A stretch of DNA of 64,000 bases, from assembly GCF_005116465.1 (NCBI RefSeq), contig NZ_SWBM01000001.1, forward strand, positions 186,001 through 250,000, written 5' to 3'. Positions 15,727 through 25,632 of this stretch are shown here, one piece after another. Both the position numbers and the translations under genes were made by a program. The notes beneath the pieces are model-generated. The model searched no databases, had not been told where the DNA came from, and worked only from the letters and a program-made list of their open reading frames with translations. The stretch is from Robertmurraya kyonggiensis. Its GTDB lineage: Bacteria > Bacillota > Bacilli > Bacillales > Cytobacillaceae. Every line of letters starts with the position of its first letter. Position 1 is the first letter of the stretch.

Positions 15727-17524
15727 GTTTTCAGGGCATCCAGGTGGAAAAGGCCGATTCGGAGGACCGGTTGTCAAAGCAAAGGACAGCAAAGGAACGT
15801 TAAAGAGAATTTGGTTGTATATGAAGATGGAGAAACATGCACTCATCTTTTCCATAGTAATGGTGTTATTGACTAGCTTACTTGGACTTATTGGACCTTA
15901 TTTAATTGGTGTGATTATTGATGACTTTATTATTCCGAAAAATATATCTGGAACGATACGGATGGCAGTCGTACTTGCAGGAATCTATGTGGTTTTGTCC
16001 ATTTTCACTTGGTTCCAGTCCTATATCATGATTAATATTTCCCTCAAAACCATTAAAAGATTGCGTCAGGATTTATTCAATCAGATTCAAAGTCTATCAT
16101 TACGATTTTTTGATAAAAAGACGCCAGGAGAGTTGATGAGTCGTGTAACGAACGATATTGACCAACTAAATAATGCGCTGAGTCAAAGCGTGATACAAAT
16201 TTTCTCTACTATATTAACCGTTGTCGGTGTTATGATCGCTATGCTCACTTTAAACTGGATGATGGCGCTTGTGACACTTTGTGTCATTCCATTGATGTTT
16301 TATGTAACGAAAAAAATTCTTAAATATAGTAGTAGCAATTTTATCAAAAGACAAAGGGACCTGGGTGAATTAAACGGTGTGATTGAAGAGTCGATTTCGG
16401 GGCTTGAAGTTATTCAATTATTCGGCAAAGAAGAGAAGGTATTTGCTGAATTTTCTACAATCAATGAGCGTCTACGAGGGTCCTCTACCCAAGCAGAAAT
16501 GGTTTCAGGATTTTTGGGTCCGGTAAATAACTTTATCAATAACTTGGGACTTGGACTAATTATTGCAGCTGGAGCATTGTTGACCCTATACGATATGGCT
16601 ACTGTTGGGATTATTGCTGCTTTTGTGACATATTCACGCCAATTTTTCCGACCGATTAACCAAATGTCGAGTCTCTTGAATACGTTTCAGGCAGCTATTG
16701 CAGGGGCTGAAAGAGTATTTGAAGTAATGGATGAAGTTCCTGATATCCAAGATAGGGAAGATGCCGAACCTGTTCATTCATTGCAAGGAAATGTCGATAT
16801 TGCTCATGTGACCTTCGGTTATTCAAAGGATAAGCCGATCTTGAAAAACATTAATTTACAAGCAAAAGCTGGACAGACAATTGCAGTTGTAGGTCCAACT
16901 GGTTCAGGAAAGACGACATTAATCAACCTATTGGCTCGTTTTTATGATGTTGATGCAGGCGAAGTCAAGATTGATGGAAGAAATATTAAGGATTATCTAT
17001 TAAGTGACCTTAGAAAAAATATTGGGATTGTGTTGCAGGAGCCGTTCTTATTTTCAGGAAGCATTATGGACAATATTCGTTATGGTAAATTAGAGGCAAG
17101 CGATGAAGAAGTGATCCGAGCAGCAAAAACAGCATCTGCTCATCAATTTATTAAATACTTGCCAAATAAATATGAAACGATTATTACGCCTGGTGGGGGA
17201 AATCTCAGCCAAGGACAAAAGCAATTACTTGCTATAGCGAGAGCTATTTTGGCAGATGCGAATATTTTAATTTTGGACGAGGCGACTTCAAGTATTGATA
17301 CAAAAACAGAATTCGAAATTCAAACAGGTTTAGTGAATTTGATGAAGGGAAGAACAAGTTTTGTGATTGCCCATCGTCTAAAAACAATAGAGAATGCAGA
17401 TGTTATAGTAGTAGTTCGAAATGGTGAAATTATCGAAAATGGAACTCATCACGAGTTAATGGAACGAAAAGGTTTTTACTACGAGTCTTACCGCAATCAG
17501 TTCCAGCTAAGGAATCTTTCATAA
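15707..17524 (+). CDS. ABC exporter half-transporter, catalytic partner (YfiC type)
   Basis: The 605-residue protein has an N-terminal Gly/Lys-rich extension, a six-TM domain and an ATPase domain. Walker A is GPTGSGKTT, Walker B is ILILDEATSSID with the catalytic Glu, and the switch His is in IAHRLKTI. Its signature is LSQGQKQ rather than LSGGQ. In heterodimers this altered signature faces the degenerate Walker site of the partner, so both deviations fall in one composite site. ATG at 15707 follows AAGGAGGG inside the upstream gene. Confidence 0.88.
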   Translation: MNQPATKFSGHPGGKGRFGGPVVKAKDSKGTLKRIWLYMKMEKHALIFSIVMVLLTSLLGLIGPYLIGVIIDDFIIPKNISGTIRMAVVLAGIYVVLSIFTWFQSYIMINISLKTIKRLRQDLFNQIQSLSLRFFDKKTPGELMSRVTNDIDQLNNALSQSVIQIFSTILTVVGVMIAMLTLNWMMALVTLCVIPLMFYVTKKILKYSSSNFIKRQRDLGELNGVIEESISGLEVIQLFGKEEKVFAEFSTINERLRGSSTQAEMVSGFLGPVNNFINNLGLGLIIAAGALLTLYDMATVGIIAAFVTYSRQFFRPINQMSSLLNTFQAAIAGAERVFEVMDEVPDIQDREDAEPVHSLQGNVDIAHVTFGYSKDKPILKNINLQAKAGQTIAVVGPTGSGKTTLINLLARFYDVDAGEVKIDGRNIKDYLLSDLRKNIGIVLQEPFLFSGSIMDNIRYGKLEASDEEVIRAAKTASAHQFIKYLPNKYETIITPGGGNLSQGQKQLLAIARAILADANILILDEATSSIDTKTEFEIQTGLVNLMKGRTSFVIAHRLKTIENADVIVVVRNGEIIENGTHHELMERKGFYYESYRNQFQLRNLS

Positions 17525-17569
17525 CATTTTTCTATCAAAATCAATGAGAGCAAGTAACAACAATCAACT

Positions 17570-17602
17570 AGAAAATAGCCATTCTAAAAACGTCTATTTT
17601 TT
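17570..17602 (+). terminator. Terminator of the ABC exporter operon
   Basis: AAAATAG (17572-17578) pairs with CTATTTT (17594-17600) and a T run follows. The T run merges with a TTGACA at 17601. Confidence 0.55.
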
Positions 17603-17629
17603 GACACTTCTCCGAGTAAGGTATACAAC
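17601..17629 (+). promoter_or_regulatory. Possible promoter of hemEHY
   Basis: TTGACA (17601-17606) is followed by TATACAAC at 17622. Spacing is 15 bp to TATACA or 17 bp to TACAAC, so the -10 assignment is uncertain. It lies about 100 bases before hemE. Confidence 0.4.
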
Positions 17630-17728
17630 GATAGGAGAAAACGCTATATTAGAATGAGTATAAATAATTTATTCTCGAACAAAGGGTTTAGATGAGAATA
17701 GATGGTCTTGAAAGGTGGACATCTTTGT

Positions 17729-18775
17729 ATGGTGAAAGAAATAAATGAAACATTTTTAAAAGCAGCAAAAGGGGAAAAAACGGATTATGTTCCTGTTTGG
17801 TATATGAGACAAGCTGGAAGATCGCAGCCAGAATATCGTGCGATCAAAGAAAAATACTCTTTGTTTGAAATTACGCATCAGCCTGAGCTTTGTGCTTATG
17901 TAACAAGACTTCCTGTGGAACAATACGGGGTAGATGCTGCGATTCTTTATAAGGATATCATGACGCCACTTCCTGCGATTGGTGTAGATGTCGAAATTAA
18001 ATCAGGCATAGGTCCTGTTATCTCCAATCCCATTCGTTCATTAGCAGATGTGGAGCGCTTAGGGGAAATTCATCCTGAAACGGATGTTCCATATGTGTTA
18101 GAGACAATTAAGCTATTAACAGAGGAACAGTTATCTGTACCACTGATAGGTTTTGCTGGGGCTCCATTTACGTTAGCTAGCTATATGATCGAAGGTGGAC
18201 CTTCGAAAAACTACAATAAAACAAAGGCATTCATGTATGCAGAGCCAAAAGCTTGGTTTGCACTCATGGACAAGCTTGGTGATACAACAATTACATATGT
18301 GAAATCGCAGATTAAAGCAGGAGCTAGCGCGATCCAAATTTTTGACTCATGGGTAGGAGCTTTAAATGTAGCAGATTACCGTACTTATATTAAACCCGTC
18401 ATGAATCGTATTTTCTCAGCATTACGTGAGGAAAATGTACCGCTTATCATGTTCGGTGTAGGAGCGAGTCATCTTGCTCTTGAATGGAATGACCTTCCAC
18501 TTGATGTAGTTGGCTTAGATTGGCGACTTCCTATCAATGAGGCACGTGCAATGGGGATTCAAAAAACGGTACAAGGGAACTTAGACCCAGCTATCCTTTT
18601 AGCTCCTTGGGATGTAATCGAAGAGAAGGCTAAGGCTATTTTAGACCTAGGAATGGCTCAACCCGGATATATTTTTAATCTTGGACATGGGGTTTTCCCA
18701 CAAGTGAACCCAGAAACATTGAAAAAACTTACTGCGTTTATTCATGAATATTCAGCAGAAAAATTACGTCGTTAG
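17729..18775 (+). CDS. hemE: Uroporphyrinogen decarboxylase
   Basis: The 348-residue protein converts uroporphyrinogen III to coproporphyrinogen III by removing four carboxyl groups. Diagnostic parts are [30 protein letters not shown] and [18 protein letters not shown], and the length fits the family. ATG 17729 is preferred over an in-frame ATG at 17702 because GAAAGGTGG precedes it and the B. subtilis protein has the same N-terminal region (NETFLKAA). It heads hemE-hemH-hemY, the conserved Bacillus order. Confidence 0.97.
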   Translation: MVKEINETFLKAAKGEKTDYVPVWYMRQAGRSQPEYRAIKEKYSLFEITHQPELCAYVTRLPVEQYGVDAAILYKDIMTPLPAIGVDVEIKSGIGPVISNPIRSLADVERLGEIHPETDVPYVLETIKLLTEEQLSVPLIGFAGAPFTLASYMIEGGPSKNYNKTKAFMYAEPKAWFALMDKLGDTTITYVKSQIKAGASAIQIFDSWVGALNVADYRTYIKPVMNRIFSALREENVPLIMFGVGASHLALEWNDLPLDVVGLDWRLPINEARAMGIQKTVQGNLDPAILLAPWDVIEEKAKAILDLGMAQPGYIFNLGHGVFPQVNPETLKKLTAFIHEYSAEKLRR

Positions 18776-18859
18776 TCCTGAGCATTTTGTTTGAAATATG
18801 CTTTTGATTTTTGGCAAGATTATGGACTAGAGACGTAAATTATGAGGTGAACAGAAGAA

Positions 18860-19789
18860 ATGGCAAAAAAACAAATGGGTTTGCTTGTTATGGCATATGG
18901 AACCCCTTATAAAGAAGAAGATATTGAGCGTTACTATACACATATTCGTCATGGACGTAGACCTTCAGACGAAATGCTAGAGGACCTAAAGGGTCGTTAC
19001 GAGGCGATTGGAGGACTTTCTCCACTTGCTGAAACGACAAATAACCAGGCGAAAGCTCTACAAAATCACTTAAATGAAATTCAAGATGAAATTGAATTCA
19101 AATTATACATTGGATTAAAACATATTGAACCGTTCATTGAAGATGCTGTGAAAAAAATGCATGATGACGGAATTGAAGAAGCATTGAGCATTGTATTAGC
19201 TCCTCATTTTTCAACTTTTAGCATTCAGTCTTACAATGGACGTGCAAAAGAGGAAGCGGAAAAGCTAGGTGGACTTACGATTAAGTCTGTTGAAAGCTGG
19301 TACAAAGAGCCAAAGTTCATTCAATATTGGGTTGAAAAAGTGAAGGCAACCTTCGAAGGGATGCCAGAAGAAGAACGCAATGCAGCAGCATTAATTGTTT
19401 CTGCACATAGTTTACCTGAAAAAATTCTTGAACTTGGTGATCCATATCCAAACCAGCTAAAGGAAACAGCTGAATTAATTGCGACAGGTGCAGGCGTAAG
19501 TCATTATTACTTAGGTTGGCAAAGTGCCGGAAATACGCCAGAGCCTTGGTTAGGACCAGATGTTCAGGACTTAACAAGAGAATTATATGAAGAGCACCAT
19601 TTTAAAGCATTCGTGTATACACCAGTAGGCTTTGTAGCTGAGCATTTAGAAGTATTATACGATAATGACTATGAGTGTAAGGTTATTACAGAAGAGCTGG
19701 GCGTCAGCTACTATCGTCCTGAAATGCCAAACACGGACCCATTGTTTGTTGATGCAATGGCAACGGTTGTGCTTGATTTATTAAAATAA
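18860..19789 (+). CDS. hemH: Coproporphyrin III ferrochelatase
   Basis: The 309-residue soluble enzyme inserts iron into coproporphyrin III in the Gram-positive pathway (also called CpfC). Motifs visible are LLVMAYGTP, the catalytic His in [28 protein letters not shown] and the metal-side Glu in [17 protein letters not shown] at 18860 follows GAGGTGAACAGAAG. It is followed closely by hemY. Confidence 0.96.
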   Translation: MAKKQMGLLVMAYGTPYKEEDIERYYTHIRHGRRPSDEMLEDLKGRYEAIGGLSPLAETTNNQAKALQNHLNEIQDEIEFKLYIGLKHIEPFIEDAVKKMHDDGIEEALSIVLAPHFSTFSIQSYNGRAKEEAEKLGGLTIKSVESWYKEPKFIQYWVEKVKATFEGMPEEERNAAALIVSAHSLPEKILELGDPYPNQLKETAELIATGAGVSHYYLGWQSAGNTPEPWLGPDVQDLTRELYEEHHFKAFVYTPVGFVAEHLEVLYDNDYECKVITEELGVSYYRPEMPNTDPLFVDAMATVVLDLLK

Positions 19790-19826
19790 ATGATTAATCC
19801 AAACTAAGCAAAGAAGGCGATTGACT

Positions 19827-21242
19827 GTGTCTGAGAAAAAGAAAAGGGTTGTAATACTTGGGGGAGGTATTACTGGACTCACTACTGCTTTCTATTTACA
19901 GAAGGAAGCAAGGGAGAAACAGCTTTCACTAGAGGTCATACTCGTTGAAGCAACTCACCGATTAGGTGGAAAAATGCAGACTGTAGCTCGAGACGGCTTT
20001 GTGATCGAAAGGGGGCCAGATTCATTTCTGGCACGAAAGCAGAGCGCATCCCGTTTAGCGAAGGAAGTCGGCATGGAAGATCAATTAGTTAGTAATACTG
20101 CTGGAAAATCATACGTACTAGCTAAGGAACGTCTCCACCCAATGCCTGGAGGTTCCATTATGGGAATTCCAACCCAAATCGGTCCTTTTATTACAACTGG
20201 ATTGTTTTCTCTCGCAGGTAAAATGAGAGCGGCAGCTGATTTTGTCTTACCAAAATCAAATCCTTCTCAAGACCAGTCACTTGGTCACTTTTTTAGAAGA
20301 AGACTTGGGGATGAAGTACTCGAGAACTTGATCGAACCCCTCTTGTCTGGAATCTATGCTGGTAACATTGATGATATGAGCTTAATGTCAACATTCCCTC
20401 AGTTTTATGAGGTGGAACAAAAATATGGAAGCCTTATTCTCGGTATGAAAAAAGGTACTCCTGCTCCTCCAAAGAAAACACCTAGATCGAATAAGAGTAA
20501 AAAAGGCATGTTTCTTACGCCAAAAGGTGGATTACAATCGATGGTTGATGCGATTGAAGCCAAGCTTGATCCAAACTCCATTTTAAAGGGACATCGGGTT
20601 GAGTATGTGCGCAAAACGGAGGAAGGCTACACTATCAAATTAAACAGCGGAGAAATCCTTCATGCAGACAGTGTAGTTTCCACTCTTTCACATCAGGTGT
20701 TACCTGCTATCTTTTCAGAAAATGAGTTTTTTGAAGTGTTTGAGGACATCCCATCTACTTCGGTTGCCAATGTGGCTCTAGCTTTCCCGAAAGAGGCAAT
20801 AGAGAAGAATATTGATGGGACAGGCTTTGTCGTTTCAAGAAACAGTGATTATACGATTACGGCTTGTACATGGGTACATAAAAAATGGCCACATGCTTGT
20901 CCAGAAGATAAAGTTTTATTGCGTTGCTTTGTTGGAAGAGCCGGTGATGAGACGATCGTTGATCTGTCAGATGATGAAATCATTAAAATGGTTCTTGAAG
21001 ATATGAATAAGACAATGAATATTACGATGGAGCCAGAGTTCGCAGTGATTTCTAGATGGAAAAATGCAATGCCGCAATATACGGTTGGCCATAAGGAACG
21101 TTTATCAAAAGTACTCGAACAAGTCGATCAACAATTACCTGGGGTATTTCTTGCTGGTGCATCATTTGAAGGCTTAGGAATTCCTGATTGTATCGACCAA
21201 GCAGAAGCTGCTGTTGAGAAGGTTATAGAATTTATAAAATGA
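19827..21242 (+). CDS. hemY: Coproporphyrinogen III oxidase (protoporphyrinogen oxidase family)
   Basis: The 471-residue FAD enzyme has the N-terminal dinucleotide fold VVILGGGITGLTTAFYL, the RLGGKMQT segment and the C-terminal VFLAGASFEGLGIPDCI flavin motif. It oxidises coproporphyrinogen III to coproporphyrin III (also called CgoX). The start is taken as GTG 19827, nine bases after GAAGG. An in-frame TTG at 19821 sits too close to that ribosome site. Last gene of the heme operon. Confidence 0.95.
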   Translation: MSEKKKRVVILGGGITGLTTAFYLQKEAREKQLSLEVILVEATHRLGGKMQTVARDGFVIERGPDSFLARKQSASRLAKEVGMEDQLVSNTAGKSYVLAKERLHPMPGGSIMGIPTQIGPFITTGLFSLAGKMRAAADFVLPKSNPSQDQSLGHFFRRRLGDEVLENLIEPLLSGIYAGNIDDMSLMSTFPQFYEVEQKYGSLILGMKKGTPAPPKKTPRSNKSKKGMFLTPKGGLQSMVDAIEAKLDPNSILKGHRVEYVRKTEEGYTIKLNSGEILHADSVVSTLSHQVLPAIFSENEFFEVFEDIPSTSVANVALAFPKEAIEKNIDGTGFVVSRNSDYTITACTWVHKKWPHACPEDKVLLRCFVGRAGDETIVDLSDDEIIKMVLEDMNKTMNITMEPEFAVISRWKNAMPQYTVGHKERLSKVLEQVDQQLPGVFLAGASFEGLGIPDCIDQAEAAVEKVIEFIK

Positions 21243-21251
21243 TCGAAATAA

Positions 21252-21288
21252 ATAAAGACCAAATCCATAGTGGGTTTGGTCTTTTAAT
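21252..21288 (+). terminator. Terminator of hemEHY
   Basis: AAAGACCAAATCC pairs with GGGTTTGGTCTTT, followed by T residues. Confidence 0.85.
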
Positions 21289-21291
21289 ATA

Positions 21292-21305
21292 CGAATAAAC
21301 GTTCG
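21292..21305. promoter_or_regulatory. LexA-like box upstream of the MFS gene
   Basis: CGAATAAACGTTCG matches the Bacillus LexA consensus CGAACRNRYGTTCG at every position but the fifth. It lies 150 bp before the MFS start, and no clear promoter is seen next to it. Confidence 0.35.
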
Positions 21306-21457
21306 TTTTGTGAAGCACTCAAATTAAAAAGTGAGTTTTCTCAACTTCCATATTATTAGTATAAAACAATTTTTAATAACAGTCTATATTTATTCTGAAG
21401 ATTCTTTTATATTGATAACACCTGGCCGGGAATGAAGTGAAGTGGAGGATATCATGT

Positions 21458-22684
21458 ATGCGTTATTGGGATTACAATTTAAAAGTTCGGCTCATGGGCG
21501 AAGCGATGTTCAATTTACTGTATTGGATGTATTTTCCGTTTATTGCTCTCTATTTCAGCATGGAGTTAGGAAATCATATAGCAGGGTTGCTTATGACGGT
21601 TCCTCCGATTATAAGCATGTTAGGGAGTTTGATTGGAGGTGGTCTAGCCGACAGTATGGGAAGAAGACCAATGATGTTAGCTGGTTCAACACTTCAAGCC
21701 ATAATGTTCATCGTATTTGCATTGTCTTTATCTCCATGGCTCGATTACCTTGCTTTTATCGGAATCGGCCTAGGCGGCGCCGTTTATCGACCACCTAGTT
21801 CGGCTATGGTGGCTGACTTGGTTCCTGAAAAAGATCGGCGACAAGTATTTGCTACATTTACAACGGCCAAAAATATAGGAGCTGTCCTAGGTCCAGCTAT
21901 TGGAGCCATACTATTTTTTCAATATCGCCATGCACTTTTATGGACATGTGCGATCGTTTTACTCACATACACAGTAGCAATATTTTTTATTGTAAGGGAA
22001 ACGAAGCCAAATTTCGTTAAAGCAAAGGCTCAGATAGGAACAATCATTATTCAGCAATGGAAGGATTATCATATTATTCTTCGTGATAAAATATTTGCCA
22101 TCTACATATTGGCAGGCGTATTTTTCGTTGTAACGGTGATGCAACTCGATTTGTATTTGCCTGTCTATTTTGTGAATCATGTCCCAGCTCAAACACTTAT
22201 TCATTGGAACGATTGGTCATTTAGCTTAACAAGTACAGAAATTTTTGGTTGGATATTAGGGCTTAATGGACTGTTATTTGTTTTATTCGTGTTACCGGTT
22301 ACAAAGTGGCTAAAAAATTGGAGGGAACGAGATGTTTTTATTCTTTCATCCCTTATATCGGGCATTGGAATGCTTGCATTAGGATTTCACACAAATATTT
22401 GGTACCTATTTGTTGTGACGATTATTTTTACATTTGGAGAGTTGATGCGCTCACCAGTAATGGAGAGCTTTGTCAGTCATTATGCACCTGCGGATGCGAG
22501 AGGAAAATATATTGGTGCAGACAGTTTGCAATATACAATTGGGAGATTTCTAGCTCCAATCACCGTTTTCTTATCTGAATGGTTTGAACCTATGGGGATA
22601 TTAGGTTTATTATTTATTTTTTCGTTGATTAGTGTGTTTCTATATTCGAAGTTGTTCAAGATGTACCAGGCTATTGACAATTAA
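21458..22684 (+). CDS. MFS transporter (multidrug-type)
   Basis: The 408-residue membrane protein has 12 likely TM segments. It carries the MFS loop motif GGLADSMGRRPMM between TM2 and TM3, and a charged central loop. The start is ATG 21458, nine bases after GGAGG. A GTG at 21437 precedes the ribosome site, and an ATG at 21454 is in another frame. In B. subtilis yhgD follows hemY directly, so this gene is an insertion relative to that order. Substrate unknown. Confidence 0.8.
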   Translation: MRYWDYNLKVRLMGEAMFNLLYWMYFPFIALYFSMELGNHIAGLLMTVPPIISMLGSLIGGGLADSMGRRPMMLAGSTLQAIMFIVFALSLSPWLDYLAFIGIGLGGAVYRPPSSAMVADLVPEKDRRQVFATFTTAKNIGAVLGPAIGAILFFQYRHALLWTCAIVLLTYTVAIFFIVRETKPNFVKAKAQIGTIIIQQWKDYHIILRDKIFAIYILAGVFFVVTVMQLDLYLPVYFVNHVPAQTLIHWNDWSFSLTSTEIFGWILGLNGLLFVLFVLPVTKWLKNWRERDVFILSSLISGIGMLALGFHTNIWYLFVVTIIFTFGELMRSPVMESFVSHYAPADARGKYIGADSLQYTIGRFLAPITVFLSEWFEPMGILGLLFIFSLISVFLYSKLFKMYQAIDN

Positions 22685-22716
22685 ATCTAGAAGAGTAAAA
22701 TAGATTTCGTACTGAA

Positions 22717-22739
22717 TGACCAATTTAGACTTTTGGTCA
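22717..22739. promoter_or_regulatory. Operator 1 of the YhgD regulator
   Basis: TGACCAA-N9-TTGGTCA forms a 23-bp palindrome that ends 15 bp before the yhgD start. A second 23-bp site with the same TGACCA/TGGTCA ends lies before yhgE. Confidence 0.75.
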
Positions 22740-22753
22740 AAAGAGGTGACGAA

Positions 22754-23326
22754 ATGGCTGTTGATAGAAGAAAATTAATTGTTGAGGCTGCAACTAAGTC
22801 CTTTTCCTTGTTTGGTTTTAAGGCAACGACGATGGAGCAGGTCGCAAAAATTGCGAATGTAGGTAAAGGCACAATCTATACTTTTTTTAAGACAAAAGAA
22901 GAGCTGTTTGATGAGATCGTGAATTGTCTCATTAAGGAGATGAAGTTTGCTGCAGAAGAATCGATTGATGAGTCCAAGTCTTTTCAGGAAAATGTTCACA
23001 GAGCTTTATACAGAATCTTGGAGTTTCGTCTAGAGCATCAACTGACGATTAAGCTTTTCCAAGAGGGCAGAGAAATGAGAACACCTGCTGTCATGGAAGT
23101 GATCGAGCGAATCGAAAAAGCCGTTTTAAATTTTATTAAAGATAAAATAGAATTGGCGATTGAGAAAGATGAAATTCAACCATGTGAGCCGGAGCTTACT
23201 GCGTTTGTCATGATTAAGATGTATATTGCCCTAATTTTTGATTGGGAAAAAAATCATCAGCCTTTAACAAAGGAAATGATTGCGAAAACATTGGAACAAC
23301 ATATTTTTCAAGGGTTGTCAAAATAG
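22754..23326 (+). CDS. yhgD: TetR family transcriptional regulator
   Basis: The 190-residue protein has an N-terminal TetR HTH (FSLFGFKATTMEQVAKIANV, then KGTIYTFFKTKEELF) and an all-helical ligand domain. The start is ATG 22754, seven bases after AGAGGTGACG. An in-frame start at 22733 lies within the operator. Two identical-span palindromes before this gene and before yhgE suggest that it represses both. The position after the heme operon and before yhgE matches B. subtilis. Confidence 0.88.
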   Translation: MAVDRRKLIVEAATKSFSLFGFKATTMEQVAKIANVGKGTIYTFFKTKEELFDEIVNCLIKEMKFAAEESIDESKSFQENVHRALYRILEFRLEHQLTIKLFQEGREMRTPAVMEVIERIEKAVLNFIKDKIELAIEKDEIQPCEPELTAFVMIKMYIALIFDWEKNHQPLTKEMIAKTLEQHIFQGLSK

Positions 23327-23351
23327 ATAATCCTTCCTTTTTGAACAAAAA

Positions 23352-23374
23352 TGACCAATTGAGAAAAATGGTCA
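23352..23374. promoter_or_regulatory. Operator 2 of the YhgD regulator
   Basis: TGACCA-N11-TGGTCA is 23 bp long, the same span as operator 1, and lies 20 bp upstream of yhgE. Confidence 0.75.
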
Positions 23375-23393
23375 ATTATTATGGAGGTTAAGA

Positions 23394-25541
23394 ATGAAAG
23401 CAGAATTACGGCAACTTTTTACTAACAAGAAACTCTTAATCCCAGTAATTGCAATATTGTTTATCCCAATATTATATAGCGGTATGTATTTATGGGCCTT
23501 TTGGAATCCATACGGTCACCTTGAAGATTTACCAGTAGCGATCGTAAATGAAGATAAAGGTGCCTCATTTGAGGGAGAACAGTTAAAACTAGGGGAAGAA
23601 TTAGTCGATAAATTGAAGGAAAATCATGAATTTGACTATAATTTTATCGATAAAGAAGAAGCTTATAAAGGATTAGAAGAACGTAAATATTATTTACTTG
23701 TAGAAATTCCTGAGAATTTCTCAGAAAATGCAACAACTTTAATGGATGAGAAACCAAAAAAGCTAGAGTTGATTTATGTTGCGAATGAAGGTACGAATTT
23801 TCTTGCTTCACAAATTGGTGGAAACGCCATGGAGAAGATTAAGAGTTCGATTTCGGAAAAAGTAACTGAAACCTATGCTGAATCAGTATTCTCAAATATT
23901 GAGGAGCTGGCAGATGGAATCGAGCAAGCAAGTGATGGTGCCGGAAAACTTAAGGATGGTTCTGTCGATTTAAGTAATGGCACAAAGGAACTTCATGAGC
24001 ATTTGGTGGAATTGGCTAGTAAATCGATTGAGTTTAATCAAGGTATGAACAGTGCCAATTCAGGTTCTGCAGATTTAGCATCAGGAATTACAACCCTGAA
24101 TGAAGGTTTAGCTGAACTAGGAAAAGGGCATTCACAGCTTACTTCAGCTTCTAAGGATATTGCAGCAGGGAATACTGAGCTTGCAAAAGGAATTAGTGAT
24201 GCTAAAGCAGGGATTGATGTGATCGATCAGAAGCTACCTGAAATGACGTCAGGAACTGAACTGCTTGCTCAAGGCGCAGAAAATGTATCTAGTTCATTGA
24301 ATGCATGGAGCACAGAAGCACAAAAAGTGAGCGGTGGAGTGAATTTGCTTCAGCAAAAGCTTGCCGGTGTCATGGTTGGAATGGATCCAGCTGAGAGACA
24401 AGAGCTTCAGGCACTGTTAGATAATCTCCAAACAGGAACAACACAATTGTCCGAATCAGCTGGGGTTATTTCAAACGGTGCAGCAGATTTGTCTGGAAAT
24501 TTAAATACTCTAAGCGAAAAACAGGGAGAACTTCAACAAGGTGTTCATCAACTAGCTGAAGGCAGTGCAATGCTTCAGGCAGGTTCCGATAAAATTCTTG
24601 CAGGGGAAGAACAATTCCAGGCAGGAATGAAAACATTTGATCAAAAATTAGCAGAAGCTCGAGCAGGTGCAGGGGAGCTTGCCCAAGGTGCTTCAAGTCT
24701 ACAAAGTGGTTTGAATGAATTAACACAAGGAACAGAAAAGATTACAAGTGGTACAAGTCAATTGAAGGATGGGGCAGGAAAGCTAGCTGATGGGACAGAT
24801 GAGGTTGCGACAGGAAGCAAGGAATTAGCTGAAAAACTTGCTGATGGAGCGAAGGAAGCAATATCTGTTGAAGCTGATGACGAAACTTACAATATGATGG
24901 CCAATCCTGTAGAGGTTAAAAATGAGAAAATTAATCATGTACCAAACTATGGTACTGGATTTGCTCCATACTTTTTGTCACTGAGTTTATTCGTTGGGGC
25001 ATTAATGATTTCTATCGTATTTCCATTTAGAGAGCCAGCGTCTGTTCCTCGAAATGGAATGAGCTGGTTCACAAGTAAATTTACGATTCTTGCCGGAATT
25101 GGTATTATTCAAGGTTTAATTGCAGCTGCCATTTTGATGGGAGTATTAGGATTAGAGGTACAAAATATTCCATTGTTCTTATTATTTGTCGTTGTGACGA
25201 GTCTTACCTTTGTCGCATTAATCCAATTTTTTGTAACACCACTTGGAGATCCAGGAAGGTTTGTTGCCATTCTTATCTTGATTTTCCAATTAACAACAAG
25301 TGCAGGGACATTCCCATTAGAATTAATCCCAGGATTTCTTCAGAAAATCCATGCGTTTTTGCCGATGACTTACTCGGTTCAAGGATTTAAAGCGGTTATT
25401 TCTAGTGGAGACTTTGGATTCATGTGGCATAATCTATTCATTTTGTTAGGTTTTATGGGCATATTTATCATCGGAAGCTTACTATATTTCCGCTTTAAAC
25501 ATAAGCGTCAATTTTATGTGCTAGCGAAAAAAGGCGAATAA
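23394..25541 (+). CDS. yhgE: YhgE/Pip family membrane protein
   Basis: The 715-residue protein has one N-terminal TM segment (about 15-38) and a long extracellular region (about 40-520) made of repeated LxxGxxxLxxG-like coiled-coil units (LASGITTLNEGLAELGKG and many like it). About five C-terminal TM segments of the ABC-2 permease type follow. The family includes phage infection protein Pip of lactococci and YhgE of B. subtilis, and is linked to type VII secretion-like or export functions. ATG at 23394 follows TGGAGGTTAAG. Its expression is probably controlled by YhgD. Confidence 0.88.
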   Translation: MKAELRQLFTNKKLLIPVIAILFIPILYSGMYLWAFWNPYGHLEDLPVAIVNEDKGASFEGEQLKLGEELVDKLKENHEFDYNFIDKEEAYKGLEERKYYLLVEIPENFSENATTLMDEKPKKLELIYVANEGTNFLASQIGGNAMEKIKSSISEKVTETYAESVFSNIEELADGIEQASDGAGKLKDGSVDLSNGTKELHEHLVELASKSIEFNQGMNSANSGSADLASGITTLNEGLAELGKGHSQLTSASKDIAAGNTELAKGISDAKAGIDVIDQKLPEMTSGTELLAQGAENVSSSLNAWSTEAQKVSGGVNLLQQKLAGVMVGMDPAERQELQALLDNLQTGTTQLSESAGVISNGAADLSGNLNTLSEKQGELQQGVHQLAEGSAMLQAGSDKILAGEEQFQAGMKTFDQKLAEARAGAGELAQGASSLQSGLNELTQGTEKITSGTSQLKDGAGKLADGTDEVATGSKELAEKLADGAKEAISVEADDETYNMMANPVEVKNEKINHVPNYGTGFAPYFLSLSLFVGALMISIVFPFREPASVPRNGMSWFTSKFTILAGIGIIQGLIAAAILMGVLGLEVQNIPLFLLFVVVTSLTFVALIQFFVTPLGDPGRFVAILILIFQLTTSAGTFPLELIPGFLQKIHAFLPMTYSVQGFKAVISSGDFGFMWHNLFILLGFMGIFIIGSLLYFRFKHKRQFYVLAKKGE

Positions 25542-25545
25542 AAAA

Positions 25546-25577
25546 GGGCCAGCTGTTATGAAACAGCTGGCTTTTAA
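25546..25577 (+). terminator. Terminator of yhgE
   Basis: GCCAGCTGTT (25548-25557) pairs with AACAGCTGGC (25562-25571), followed by TTTT. Confidence 0.9.
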
Positions 25578-25632
25578 TTTGGAAGGGATTATGGAACAAA
25601 ATGCAGGTGCAAATTGTTGCCAGTAAAACATG

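Noticed and set aside
21442-21798. 118-codon frame overlapping the MFS gene start
   Set aside because: It is in another frame of a gene with clear MFS motifs and shares its ribosome site only by chance.
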